NCBI RefSeq assembly: GCF_036038375.1
Contig: NZ_CP107935.1
Coordinates: 2,418,001-2,482,000, forward strand
DNA: 64,000 bases
Source: Streptomyces sp. NBC_00414
Lineage (GTDB): Bacteria; Actinomycetota; Actinomycetes; Streptomycetales; Streptomycetaceae
Reading direction: 5' to 3'
Shown here: piece by piece, positions 8,789 through 18,806 of the stretch
Numbering within the stretch: the stretch's first letter is position 1
Layout: each line of letters begins with the position of its first letter
Notes under the pieces: generated by a model
What the model was told of the DNA's origin: nothing
Seen by the model: only the letters and a program-made list of their open reading frames with translations
Database searches by the model: none
Made by a program: the position numbers and the translations under genes

Positions 8789-9601
8789 GTGCCGACGCCC
8801 AGCGCCAGCGACGCCCCCGCCGAGGTCGCCACCAAGCCGGCTGCCGCCAGCGGTGGCGTCCAGTCCCTAGAGCGCGCCTTCGACCTGCTGGAGAGGATGG
8901 CGGACGCGGGCGGCGAGGTCGGCCTGAGTGAACTCTCCGCGAGCAGCGGCCTGCCGCTGCCGACCATCCACCGCCTCATGCGCACGCTCGTGGTCTGCGG
9001 TTACGTACGCCAGCAGACCAACCGGCGTTACGCGCTCGGCCCGCGGCTGATCCGCCTCGGCGAGTCGGCGTCCCGGCTGCTCGGCACCTGGGCCCGCCCC
9101 TATCTGGCCCGCCTGGTCGAGGAGACCGGCGAGACGGCCAACATGGCACTGCTCGACGGCGACGAGATCGTGTACGTGGCACAGGTGCCGTCGAAGCACT
9201 CGATGCGGATGTTCACCGAGGTGGGCCGCCGGGTGCTGCCGCACTCCACCGGCGTCGGCAAGGCCCTGCTGGCCCATGTCCCGGACGACGAGGTGCGCGC
9301 GCTGCTGTCCCGTACGGGCATGCCCGCCGCGACGGACAAGACCATCACGACGCCGGACGGTTTCCTCAGCGCGCTCGAAGAGGTGCGCCGGGCCGGTTAC
9401 GCGGTGGACGACAACGAGCAGGAGATCGGGGTCCGCTGCCTCGCCGTCTCCGTGCCCGACTCCCCCACCGCCGCGGCGATCTCGATCTCCGGGCCGGCCG
9501 GCCGCGTCACGGAGACGGCCACCGAGCGGATCGTTCCCGTGCTCCAGCAGGTCGCGGTGGAGCTGTCGCAGGCACTGGCGAGCTCCGGCCCGGCCGCCTG
9601 A
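8789..9601 (+). CDS. allR: IclR family regulator, AllR-type
   Basis: Cytoplasmic repressor-type protein of 270 residues. The winged helix (GGVQSLERAFDLLERMADA, LPLPTIHRLMRTL) occupies about residues 20-85; the IclR effector domain follows (RLVEETGETANMALL, LPHSTGVGKALLAH, EIGVRCLAVSVPD). The GTG at 8789 has GAAAGGA eight bases upstream. It is divergent from allB-alc and near malate synthase; IclR proteins in this setting in Streptomyces coelicolor (AllR) are known to control allantoin and glyoxylate genes. The doublet dyads at this and three other promoters fit that role. Confidence 0.9.
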   Translation: MPTPSASDAPAEVATKPAAASGGVQSLERAFDLLERMADAGGEVGLSELSASSGLPLPTIHRLMRTLVVCGYVRQQTNRRYALGPRLIRLGESASRLLGTWARPYLARLVEETGETANMALLDGDEIVYVAQVPSKHSMRMFTEVGRRVLPHSTGVGKALLAHVPDDEVRALLSRTGMPAATDKTITTPDGFLSALEEVRRAGYAVDDNEQEIGVRCLAVSVPDSPTAAAISISGPAGRVTETATERIVPVLQQVAVELSQALASSGPAA

Positions 9602-9647
9602 GCCCACCCCTCCTCCCCGATCTGCCTCCAACCAGCCTGCGCGACAA

Positions 9648-9750
9648 GGGAGTTACCCGGAACGAGGAAGAGAAGTCACCCGGCAGGGAGCCACCCGGCA
9701 CAGGGAGTCACCCGGTTTGGGGAGTCACCCGACACAGGGAGTCGCCCTGC
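9648..9750. repeat. Degenerate 17-base tandem array
   Basis: About six imperfect copies of GGGAGTCACCCGGCACA follow the regulator gene, between it and the convergent DUF5955 gene. No protein or RNA function is evident. Confidence 0.75.
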
Positions 9751-9777
9751 CGGGCTCGGACGCAGGCACGCACACTC

Positions 9778-10065
9778 TCAGTTGCGCGGCGGCTCTCCGA
9801 AGAGCTCGACCGCGCTGCGTACGGCGGCGAGTCCGGTGGCCAGCGCGCTGACCGAGCCGATCGAACCGGCGACCAGCAGGAGCGAGCGGCGCAGGCGCGG
9901 AATCTCCGGCAGGCCGCTGCCGGCCATCGCGGCGAGCGCGGCGAGTTCGTCCTCCGCGATGCCACGGTCGGGGAACTCGGCCGGAAGCGCGGCGAGTTCA
10001 CGGCGCAGCCTGGACACAGCGGTGCGCAACTCCGCCACTCTCGGATCTTCGTCGCTGCCGGTCAC
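9778..10065 (-). CDS. DUF5955 family small membrane-associated protein
   Basis: A 95-residue protein: a helical, charged N-terminal half (RVAELRTAVSRLRRELAALP) probably forms a coiled coil, then one hydrophobic segment (SLLLVAGSIGSVSALATGLAAV). This is the pattern of the actinomycete DUF5955 family, whose function is not known. The GTG at 10065 has GGCAGAGG just upstream; the longer frame to 10632 is not plausible protein. It is divergent from the nucleotidyltransferase gene. Confidence 0.72.
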   Translation of the reverse strand: MTGSDEDPRVAELRTAVSRLRRELAALPAEFPDRGIAEDELAALAAMAGSGLPEIPRLRRSLLLVAGSIGSVSALATGLAAVRSAVELFGEPPRN

Positions 10066-10279
10066 TGACCTCTGCCCCAAGCTCCGCAACACGGCTCTCC
10101 CCCTCGCGCACCGCTCGGCGCACGGCCTCGTCTCTCCCGCCCGACCGTCCCGTGACGCTGGTCGGGCGCCGGGGACGCGGGCCAGTAAACGCCACCCGGT
10201 GCGGTGGGCGCCACTCCACGGACCGAAATTCAGACCCCGGACATCCTGTTCTCGCCCACGGGTCAGGTATGCAGGAGGA

Positions 10280-10882
10280 ATGACGGACAACCACGGCCAA
10301 GTGGCCGGACTCCTCCTCGCCGCCGGCGGCGGCCGGCGCCTCGGCGGACGCCCCAAGGCCCTCCTCGAACACCGGGGGCGCCCCCTGGTGGAGTACGCGG
10401 CCGGGGTGCTGCGCGAGGCCGGCTGCACCCGCGTCCACGTGGTGCTGGGGGCACGGGCCGACACCGTACGGGAGCGGGCGGAGCTGCCCGGTTGCGTACT
10501 GGTGGACAACCCGGAGTGGGAGGAGGGCATGGGGTCCTCGCTGCGGGCCGGGCTCGCGTCCCTGCGGGAGACGGGGGCCCGGGCCGCCCTGGTGTCGCTG
10601 GTCGACCAGCCGGGCATCGGACCCGAGGCCACGGCCCGGCTCCTGGCCGCCCACCGGTCCCCCGCGACGCTCGCCTCGGCCGCCTACGACGGGAGGCGGG
10701 GGCATCCCGTCCTGCTCGGTGCCGACCACTGGGCGGGCATCGCCGCGACTGCGACCGGCGACCGGGGGGCACGCGCCTATCTGCAGACCCACGCGGACGC
10801 GATCACGCTCGTCGAGTGCGCGGACGTGGCCCAGCCGTACGACATCGACACGGTGTCGGATCTCGCCCAGTACCTACAGTGA
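10280..10882 (+). CDS. MobA/MocA-like nucleotidyltransferase
   Basis: A 200-residue NTP transferase of the molybdenum-cofactor type. The signature LLLAAGGGRRLGGRPKALL (residues 11-29) binds the nucleotide; SLVDQPGIG near residue 106 supplies the metal-binding Asp, and RRGHPVLLG follows. Such proteins attach CMP or GMP to molybdopterin for molybdo-hydroxylases. Lying between allR and malate synthase, it may mature the cofactor of a xanthine dehydrogenase encoded elsewhere, which is inference. The ATG at 10280 overlaps closely with AGGAGG (one-base spacing), unusually tight. Confidence 0.82.
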   Translation: MTDNHGQVAGLLLAAGGGRRLGGRPKALLEHRGRPLVEYAAGVLREAGCTRVHVVLGARADTVRERAELPGCVLVDNPEWEEGMGSSLRAGLASLRETGARAALVSLVDQPGIGPEATARLLAAHRSPATLASAAYDGRRGHPVLLGADHWAGIAATATGDRGARAYLQTHADAITLVECADVAQPYDIDTVSDLAQYLQ

Positions 10883-10930
10883 TCGGGGTGGCACTGAGCG
10901 CCGCCTTGTCTCGATCCGGAGAGTCTCGAC

Positions 10931-10947
10931 ATCAACAAAACATTGAA
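10931..10947. promoter_or_regulatory. ATCAAC-N5-ATTGAA element (second motif) upstream of aceB
   Basis: This 17-base element aligns with the perfect dyad at 8580-8596 and the one at 31470-31486. It stops one base before the TTCC-N7-GGAA doublet, just as the two motifs abut at the allB promoter. Confidence 0.45.
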
Positions 10948-10948
10948 C

Positions 10949-10984
10949 TTCCACCATGAGGAAACTACTATCCACTGTTCAGAA
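10949..10984. promoter_or_regulatory. Paired operator (21-base spacing) upstream of aceB
   Basis: TTCCACCATGAGGAA (10949-10963) and ATCCACTGTTCAGAA (10970-10984) start 21 bases apart; the second has one mismatch in the TTCC arm. The malate synthase ATG is at 11069. Probable AllR control. Confidence 0.65.
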
Positions 10985-11068
10985 GCGTCCGTCCTCTCCA
11001 CGGGCGTTCACCGCCGTACCCGGTCGACTGGCACCCGGTGCCACGTTCGCTGAAGGAAGTGACAGCTC

Positions 11069-12703
<1,635 letters not shown>

Positions 12704-12734
12704 GCGAGCCGCCGCCACGTACTCAGATCGCGCA

Positions 12735-13061
12735 CTACCTCTCCGAGTGGCCCAGGGATTTCTCCGGGGCCACTCGGTCGCGTACCAGGCGCTTCACGGC
12801 CGTCGGCTCGGGGAAACCCTGCTCGCGGCGGTCCCAGACCACCTCGTCGTCGACGCGGACGACGAAGACGCCACCGGTGCCGGGCTTGAGCGCCAGCTCG
12901 GTCAGCTCCTGCTCGAATGTGGTGAGGAGTTCCTGGGCGAGCCAGGAGGCCCGGGGCAGCCAGCGGCACTGGGTGCAGTACTCGATCTGCACGCGGTGCG
13001 GCTGCCCGGCCGGAGCAGCGGGGGCGGGCGCGGTCGCGGGGGGTGTGTTGTCCGTGGTCAT
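12735..13061 (-). CDS. SelT/SelW/SelH-family (Rdx) thioredoxin-fold protein
   Basis: A 108-residue protein. After a Pro/Ala-rich tail (residues 1-22), VQIEYCTQCRWLPRASWLAQELL places the family CxxC redox motif (C29, C32) at the end of the first strand; GTGGVFVVRVDDEVVWDR and FPEPTAVKRLVRDRV complete the SelW-like domain. In animals the first or last Cys is often selenocysteine; here both are Cys. Its ATG overlaps the stop of the HipA-like kinase gene by four bases (ATGA), so translation is probably coupled. The biochemical role is unknown. Confidence 0.85.
   Translation of the reverse strand: MTTDNTPPATAPAPAAPAGQPHRVQIEYCTQCRWLPRASWLAQELLTTFEQELTELALKPGTGGVFVVRVDDEVVWDRREQGFPEPTAVKRLVRDRVAPEKSLGHSER
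12743..12777 (+). terminator. Hairpin downstream of aceB
   Basis: CCGAGTGGCCC and GGGCCACTCGG form perfect 11-base arms about 40 bases past the malate synthase stop. The hairpin overlaps the 3-prime end of the convergent SelW-like gene. Confidence 0.5.
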
Positions 13062-13996
13062 CCGAGGTGTACCGACCAATCCTGTTCCGCCGCCGGTTTG
13101 CCGTGCAGGTCGGGGACCCGCTTGAGCCAGTTCGGCCGGCCCTGCTGGGTTTTCGCGGCCCGGCGGGCGTCGTCGGCCGCGAGCTGTTCCCGGGTGGGGA
13201 AGTCCGTGGGAAGCCAGGCCGCCGAGGCCCGGACACGGGCCAGGAGATAGCCGACGTACGCCTCGCGGACCTCGTCCGGACCCGCGAAACCGGGCTCGTC
13301 GGCGAGCCAGGCGTCGGGCACCTCGGCCGTGATCGCGCGCAGCAGTTCCTCCGTCACCCGGGGCGCGAGTTCGGCGTCCGCCGCGCGGGTGTCGGGGGTG
13401 TGGCCGCCGAGCGCGTGCCGCCGGAAGTCGTACGCCTTCTCCGGTGACGACTTCTCCGGGGCCGACGCGTCCCAGCGGTGGTGGAAGACCAGCGCGGCGC
13501 CGTGGTCGATCAGCCACAGTTTCGGCGGCGCGACACCGAGCGTGGGCCAGATCATCAGGTTCGAGCTGTGCGTCGTGCGGTCCACGTTGACCGTGAGGGC
13601 GTCCAGCCAGACGATCCGGCCGGCCTCCAGCGGATCGACGGCGAACCCCTCGGCGACCTCCGGGGTGAAGTCCACGGCGCCCGACAGATAGTCCATGCCG
13701 AGATTGAGCCCTGCGCTGGCCCGGAGCAGGTCCTGGACCTCCTGGTGCGGTTCGTGCGCGCCGATCGCGGGGTCGAAGTGCACCAGCACCAGCTCGGGGA
13801 ACCGCAGCCCCAGAGCGCGCGCCAGCTCGCCCACGATCACCTCGGCGACGAGCGCCTTGCGCCCCTGCGCCGAGCCGGTGAACTTCACGACGTACGTCCC
13901 CAGGTCGTCGGCCTCGACGACTCCGGGCACGGAGCCGCCCGCCCGCAACGGGGTCACGTATCGATCGGCGGTCACTTCGCGCAGCACACTCGCCAC
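13058..13996 (-). CDS. HipA-like kinase domain protein
   Basis: A 312-residue cytoplasmic protein of the HipA-like (protein kinase fold) family. TYVVKFTGSAQGRKALVAEVIVGELARALGL resembles the ATP-binding lobe with its lysine; NVDRTTHSSNLMI and LWLIDHGAALVFHH correspond to the catalytic D...N and metal-binding D motifs. No HipB-like partner is adjacent; the next gene, overlapping by four bases, encodes a SelW-like redox protein. The GTG at 13996 is the most upstream plausible start and has no strong ribosome binding site. Kinase activity and toxicity are unproven. Confidence 0.82.
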   Translation of the reverse strand: MASVLREVTADRYVTPLRAGGSVPGVVEADDLGTYVVKFTGSAQGRKALVAEVIVGELARALGLRFPELVLVHFDPAIGAHEPHQEVQDLLRASAGLNLGMDYLSGAVDFTPEVAEGFAVDPLEAGRIVWLDALTVNVDRTTHSSNLMIWPTLGVAPPKLWLIDHGAALVFHHRWDASAPEKSSPEKAYDFRRHALGGHTPDTRAADAELAPRVTEELLRAITAEVPDAWLADEPGFAGPDEVREAYVGYLLARVRASAAWLPTDFPTREQLAADDARRAAKTQQGRPNWLKRVPDLHGKPAAEQDWSVHLG

Positions 13997-14042
13997 TGTA
14001 ATTCAGCCGCTCAGGGTTGCGATCAGCCGCTCGTCGTGCCGA

Positions 14043-15788
14043 TCAGGCGTCCGGCGCGCGCAGGGGGTCGTACTCGGGATCGCGCAGGGGGTTCGGGACG
14101 GGGCGGTAGCGGGCGTCGGCGCCGTTCGCCCCGGTCCAGCGAAGCAGCAGGTTCGTCTTGCCGGGCAGGGTCGGGGAGCGGAGGAGTTCCGTCACCTCGG
14201 GCAGCTCCGCGGCGTACCGGGTCAGCTCCCGCCGTGCGGGGTACCACGGGTCCAGCCCCGGGTGCCGCTCCCGCAGGGCCTCCGCGATCTCCAGCAGATT
14301 GTTCACGACCAGGCAGTACACGAGCCGCTCCCAGCCGGCCGCCCGCGTCACGTCCGGCAGCAGCTTCACACCCTCGGCGTCCCGGAACAGCGCCCGTACC
14401 GGCATGCCGTCGCCGTCCACGGCCACCACCGTGTTCTGCAGATGCGCTTCGAGTACGACCCCGTGCCGGGCGAACAACTCCAGCGCGGGCGGGACGACTT
14501 GGCGCAGATATGCCGTCCACCAGGCGGCCGGATCGGCGAGGGTGTCCAGAGGGTTCCCGTCGAAGCCGCCCCTGTCGGCCGGGCCCGCCGGGGCGTACGG
14601 GCCTGTCGGGTCGTACGAGCCTGTCGTGCCCTCCGTCAGCGCGGCCGCCAGCAGGGGGGTGGAACCGGGGGTCACATGCTCGCGCAGACCGTCACGCACG
14701 AGGACGGCCAGTTCCTCGAAGGCGAAGTCCGCGGTGCGGTAGCCGCGGTCGCTCAGCCATGCGGCACCGCCGGGGAGGGTTCGGAAGGCCTCCGTCACCG
14801 CGGCGTCCGTACGGCGCAGGGCGAGGAGGTCGTGACGCCACAGGCGGCGGATGTCGTTGGTGATGCGGACGTCGAGGCTGAACTTCACGAAGAGGTCGGC
14901 GTCGGGGGCGTACAGGGTGCGGACGGCCGCCGTGGGCCAGGCGGACCACGGGGAGGGCCCCAGGTGTACGAGGCGGCCGTCGGCGAACGCCTCGCGGATC
15001 TCCGGGCCGCCGCCGACGAGGTCGAGCTGCCACGGGTGGGCGGGGAGGAGCCGGTAGCCGTCGGGGGCCTCACCCAGTGCGTCCAGGGCGCTCGTGTCGC
15101 CGTCCTGCACACAGGCGTCCTCGCGCAGGCCGAGCAGCGTCAGCGGGAAGCGGGCGTACGCCTCCGGGGCGTACGGGAGCCAGCCGGTGGCCGGGCCGCC
15201 GCCGCGCGCCTTGGGTGCGGGGTGGTGGGGATGCCCGGTGATCAGGGACTGCTCGGAGCGGCGGTACGGGTCGGCGGGCGGGTCCATGCCCTCGCGGGCC
15301 GCCAGGATCGCCGCCACCGCGTCCCGGCTGTCGGTCATCTCGGCGGGCAGTTCGGAGTTGGACAGGCCGGTGTGCAGGCGCAGCTCCTCGGCGGTGAGCT
15401 TGACCAGTTCGGGGTGGCCGAGTCGCTGCCAGGCGCCGTCGGCGAACAGCTCCGGACCGCGGGGCCGGCGCCCGTCGCGCACCCGCAGGAGCCGCTCCCC
15501 GGCCGGCAGCCGGTACACACGCCGTGCGCCCGGCGTCCGCCGCCCCGCCTCGGGCCCGGGCTCCAGCTCGGGCCCCGGCCGGGGCTCGCCGATCTCCCGC
15601 AGCAGACAATTGAGCAGCGGTGCCGACGCGATCGCGTCGGCCGCCTCGGCGACACCGTCGGTGATCTGCACGGAAGGCACGGAGGGGACGGATGGCACGG
15701 AAGGCACGGGCCGCAGGGGCTGCATGGGGGGCTTGGGCTGCATGGAGGGCTTGGGTGGCATGAGATCCACGTGATCCGTTCGTTGCAT
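14043..15788 (-). CDS. IucA/IucC family NIS siderophore synthetase (1)
   Basis: A 581-residue ATP-dependent ligase that joins polyamines or amino alcohols to carboxylates in non-ribosomal siderophore assembly. ITGHPHHPAPKARGG is the family ATP-binding motif, followed by RLLPAHPWQLDL, VKFSLDVRITNDIRR and VVLEAHLQNTVVAVDG; the C-terminal FhuF-like part contains KTNLLLRW. The first 45 residues are low-complexity (PSVPSV, QPKPPMQP) and encoded by tandem repeats, so the true start may be slightly downstream. It is divergent from a second NIS synthetase. No siderophore transporter or decarboxylase is adjacent. Confidence 0.88.
   Translation of the reverse strand: MQRTDHVDLMPPKPSMQPKPPMQPLRPVPSVPSVPSVPSVQITDGVAEAADAIASAPLLNCLLREIGEPRPGPELEPGPEAGRRTPGARRVYRLPAGERLLRVRDGRRPRGPELFADGAWQRLGHPELVKLTAEELRLHTGLSNSELPAEMTDSRDAVAAILAAREGMDPPADPYRRSEQSLITGHPHHPAPKARGGGPATGWLPYAPEAYARFPLTLLGLREDACVQDGDTSALDALGEAPDGYRLLPAHPWQLDLVGGGPEIREAFADGRLVHLGPSPWSAWPTAAVRTLYAPDADLFVKFSLDVRITNDIRRLWRHDLLALRRTDAAVTEAFRTLPGGAAWLSDRGYRTADFAFEELAVLVRDGLREHVTPGSTPLLAAALTEGTTGSYDPTGPYAPAGPADRGGFDGNPLDTLADPAAWWTAYLRQVVPPALELFARHGVVLEAHLQNTVVAVDGDGMPVRALFRDAEGVKLLPDVTRAAGWERLVYCLVVNNLLEIAEALRERHPGLDPWYPARRELTRYAAELPEVTELLRSPTLPGKTNLLLRWTGANGADARYRPVPNPLRDPEYDPLRAPDA
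15672..15753 (-). repeat. In-frame 9- and 18-base tandem repeats at the start of NIS synthetase 1
   Basis: Four nonamers of the GGAAGGCAC type (15672-15707) and two 18-base units of the GGCTGCATGGRGGGCTTG type (15718-15753) encode the Pro-rich N-terminal tail. Confidence 0.75.
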
Positions 15789-15870
15789 ACGGTGCACTTG
15801 CGCTGAGTATGTCCGGATGTCCGGCGTCGTACCCCGGCCGCGACGGCGCCCCCTCACCTTAGGAGCCCTT

Positions 15871-17454
15871 GTGCACCCTCCCCGCACCCCGGCCGAGACC
15901 GAGACCGCTCTCGCCGCCGAGCTGCGCACGGTACGCCCGGCCCTGCTGTCCCCGTACGCGGCCGAACTCCCCGGCGCCCGTTCCGCCGTGCTGTCCCGGC
16001 TGTGGCGTGGACTCGCCCATGAGCCGCTGCCGTGGGTCACGCGCCGCGAGGCCGGGTCCGACGGGCTGACGCTCCGGCTGGCCGACGGCCGCCGACTGCA
16101 CGGGCCGCGCTCGGACCCGTACGCGACGGCCTCGACCGTCACGGAGATCGAGCTGGACGGCACGGCGTACGACCGTCCGGCCGCGCTGATGACGGCGCTC
16201 GGGCTCCCGCACGGCCGGGCCTTCGCCGTCGAACTCGCCGACAGCGTGGCCTCGTTGGCCCTGTCCCGCGCCGACCAGGTCCCGCCAAGGGGTCCGTCGG
16301 ACGAGTCGCCTGGCGGTTCCTCGGAGGGGCCGCTGTACGGCTCCCGGGCGTTCTGGGAGTGGGAGCAGCAGGTCGTAGACGGCCATCCCTTCCATCCCAA
16401 CTGCCGTTCCCGGCCCGGGTTCTCGGTGGCCGAGCAGCTGGCGTACGCGCCCGAGCACCGGCCCGTGGTCGAGCTCGGCATGGTCGCCGTACGGGAGGGC
16501 GACTGCCGGTCGACGGGCGAGTGGCCGTACCGGAAGGCGGGGCAATTGCTCATCCCCGTGCACCCGTGGCAGGTACAGCATGTACTGAAGGACGAAAGGT
16601 CCCTCGGGGAGGCTGGGGAGGGAATGGCCGCGCATCCCCTGATGTCCCTGCGCACCCTGGCCGTACCGGGCGGACCGCACGTCAAGACCGCGCTCAGCGC
16701 CCGGCTGACCTCCTCCGTGCGGGACATCTCGGTGTACTCGATCACGTCGGCGGCGACGGTGTCGGCGTTCATGGAGTCGATGGCCGGGCGCCTGGACGGA
16801 CTGCTGCACATCACCCGGACCCTCGGCGCGGTCACCGCCGACTCCCCCGATCTGGCCGCCGTCGTACGGGAGTCGCCGGAGCTGTACGCGGGACCGGGCG
16901 AGCAGGTCGTCCCGGTCGCCGCCCTCGCCGCGGGCGTCCTGCCCCAGTCCCCGCGCTGGCTGGCGGAGTTCAGCCGGCTCGCGCTCACCGTGGGGCTGCG
17001 CCTCCTCGACCTGGGCGTCGCGCTGGAGGCGCACGGCCAGAACCTGCTCGTGGTGCTCTCCCCCTCCGGCGCCCCGGTGCGGCTCGTCTACCGCGACCTG
17101 GCGGACATCCGGATCAGCCCGGCCCGGCTGGCCCGCCACGGCATCCCGGCCCCCGACCTGACGGGCCGTATCGTCACGGACGACGAGTCCGTCCTGCGCA
17201 GCAAACTGTTCGGCTCCCTGGTCGCGGGCACGCTGGCGGCGACGGCGGGTTCGGCACCGGCGCTGCGCGAGGCACTGTCCACGGCCGTACGGGATCTGCC
17301 GCGCACCCCGGACCTCACCGCGCTGCTCGAAGAGCCGCTGCCCGCGAAGGCGTTGACGCTGATGAGGCTGTCGCCCGAGCGGCCCGGAGACATCTGGGCG
17401 CGCCTGCCCAACCCGCTCACCGGCCCCGACGACCCGGACGACTCGTCGATCTGA
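15871..17454 (+). CDS. IucA/IucC family NIS siderophore synthetase (2)
   Basis: A 527-residue NIS synthetase. VDGHPFHPNCRSRPGFS is the ATP-binding motif; IPVHPWQVQHVL, VKTALSARLTSSVRDIS and VALEAHGQNLLVVLS are the other conserved blocks. I start at the GTG at 15871 because AGGAG ends five bases upstream. The alternative ATG at 15817 would add 18 residues including a TTA codon, which would make the gene bldA-dependent. Divergent from synthetase 1 across 82 bases. The pair could make a citrate- or other carboxylate-based siderophore, but the product cannot be named. Confidence 0.87.
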   Translation: MHPPRTPAETETALAAELRTVRPALLSPYAAELPGARSAVLSRLWRGLAHEPLPWVTRREAGSDGLTLRLADGRRLHGPRSDPYATASTVTEIELDGTAYDRPAALMTALGLPHGRAFAVELADSVASLALSRADQVPPRGPSDESPGGSSEGPLYGSRAFWEWEQQVVDGHPFHPNCRSRPGFSVAEQLAYAPEHRPVVELGMVAVREGDCRSTGEWPYRKAGQLLIPVHPWQVQHVLKDERSLGEAGEGMAAHPLMSLRTLAVPGGPHVKTALSARLTSSVRDISVYSITSAATVSAFMESMAGRLDGLLHITRTLGAVTADSPDLAAVVRESPELYAGPGEQVVPVAALAAGVLPQSPRWLAEFSRLALTVGLRLLDLGVALEAHGQNLLVVLSPSGAPVRLVYRDLADIRISPARLARHGIPAPDLTGRIVTDDESVLRSKLFGSLVAGTLAATAGSAPALREALSTAVRDLPRTPDLTALLEEPLPAKALTLMRLSPERPGDIWARLPNPLTGPDDPDDSSI

Positions 17455-17534
17455 GCGTCGACCGGTGGGCCCGACGGCCCGTCCGCCGGTCGCTCGTTTT
17501 GAAGCGCGGTGCCTTTGCTCCATAGGATCCTTCG

Positions 17535-18806
17535 ATGATCACAAGACAACGGCTGGCGGCGGGCGCCTGCGCCCTGCTCGCCGCCCTGACGGCCGGGATC
17601 GCGCTCCCGGCCGACGCCGTCGCCGGCGAACCCTCGGGGACCGCCGCGCCCAAGGTGAACCTCCTCCTCGACGTCAGCGGCTCCATGCGGGCCCGGGACA
17701 TCGACGGCCAGACCCGGATGGCGGCAGCGAAGCAGGCCTTCAACGAGGTCCTCGACGCGACCCCCGAAGAGGTCCGGCTGGGCATACGGACACTCGGCGC
17801 CAACTACCGCGGCGACGACCGCAAGACGGGCTGCAAGGACACCGAACAGCTCTACCCCGTGGGGCCGTTGGACCGCACCGAGGCGAAGACGGCGGTCGCG
17901 ACCCTGTCGCCCACCGGCTGGACCCCGATCGGCCCCGCGCTCCTCAAGGCCGCGGACGACCTCGAAGGCGGTGAGGGCTCCCGCCGTATCGTCCTCATCA
18001 GCGACGGCGAGGACACCTGCGCCCCGCTGGACCCGTGTGAGGTGGCCCGTGAGATCGCCGCGAAGGGGATCGGCCTCACCATCGACACGCTCGGCCTGGT
18101 GCCGAACACCAAACTGCGGCAGCAGCTGAGCTGCATCGCGGAGGCGACCGGCGGCACGTACACCTCGGTCGAGCACACCGACGAACTCACCGACAAGGTC
18201 AACCAGTTGGTGGACCGTGCCGCCGACCCGGTGGTGACGCCGGTCGCCGTAGAGGGCGCCGACGCGTGCGCGAAGGCACCCGCGGTCAAGTCGGGGCTCT
18301 ACACCGACCGCGAGGAGTTCGGGCAGCACCGCTGGTACCGGGTGGACCTGCCGGCCGGTTCCGAACTGCGCGCCTCGGTGAGCGTCGCGGCCGACCGCCA
18401 GGTCAACCGGGACTACGGGGTGTCGTTGCGGGCGGTGACCGCGAACGGCCGTGAGATCGTGCGCGGCGAGACGACCGGCACCGGGCGGACCGATGTCATG
18501 TCGGCCGGTCTGCGCTATCCCAAGGCGGAGAGCGACGACTCCGACGACGAGACCACGACGGAGGTCGTGTGCCTCCAGGTCGCCAACTCCTTCTCGGCGG
18601 CCTCCGGGGTGAAGACCACACCCGGTCTGCCGCTGGAGCTGACCATCGACGTCGTGGACGGACCCGACGCGTCGGGCGACGTGGCCTCCTTCGGCCTCGG
18701 CCGCGGCTGGTGGCTGCTCGGCGCACTGGTGCTCACCGGCTTCGTCGCGGGTGTGCTGTGGGGCTGGGTCTCGCGCTGGCGTGTCGCGGTCTGGAGGACC
18801 AACTGA
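17535..18806 (+). CDS. Secreted vWA domain protein with C-terminal membrane anchor
   Basis: A 423-residue envelope protein. A signal peptide (residues 1-31, cut after AVAG or nearby) is followed by a von Willebrand A domain with a complete MIDAS: DVSGS (residues 46-50), the Thr of GWTPIG, and the Asp of LISDGEDTC. A second, beta-rich region and then a membrane helix (WWLLGALVLTGFVAGVLWGW) with a basic tail lie at the C-terminus. AGGA is seven bases before the ATG. Its stop overlaps the next start (TGATG), so the two proteins probably act together on the outer face of the membrane. The ligand is unknown. Confidence 0.88.
   Translation: MITRQRLAAGACALLAALTAGIALPADAVAGEPSGTAAPKVNLLLDVSGSMRARDIDGQTRMAAAKQAFNEVLDATPEEVRLGIRTLGANYRGDDRKTGCKDTEQLYPVGPLDRTEAKTAVATLSPTGWTPIGPALLKAADDLEGGEGSRRIVLISDGEDTCAPLDPCEVAREIAAKGIGLTIDTLGLVPNTKLRQQLSCIAEATGGTYTSVEHTDELTDKVNQLVDRAADPVVTPVAVEGADACAKAPAVKSGLYTDREEFGQHRWYRVDLPAGSELRASVSVAADRQVNRDYGVSLRAVTANGREIVRGETTGTGRTDVMSAGLRYPKAESDDSDDETTTEVVCLQVANSFSAASGVKTTPGLPLELTIDVVDGPDASGDVASFGLGRGWWLLGALVLTGFVAGVLWGWVSRWRVAVWRTN

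Noticed and set aside
15846..15866. Iron-box-like CTCACCTTAGGAG near NIS synthetase 2
   Set aside because: It only partly matches the TTAGGTTAGGCTAACCTAA-type DmdR/IdeR box and overlaps the ribosome binding site; not enough to call.
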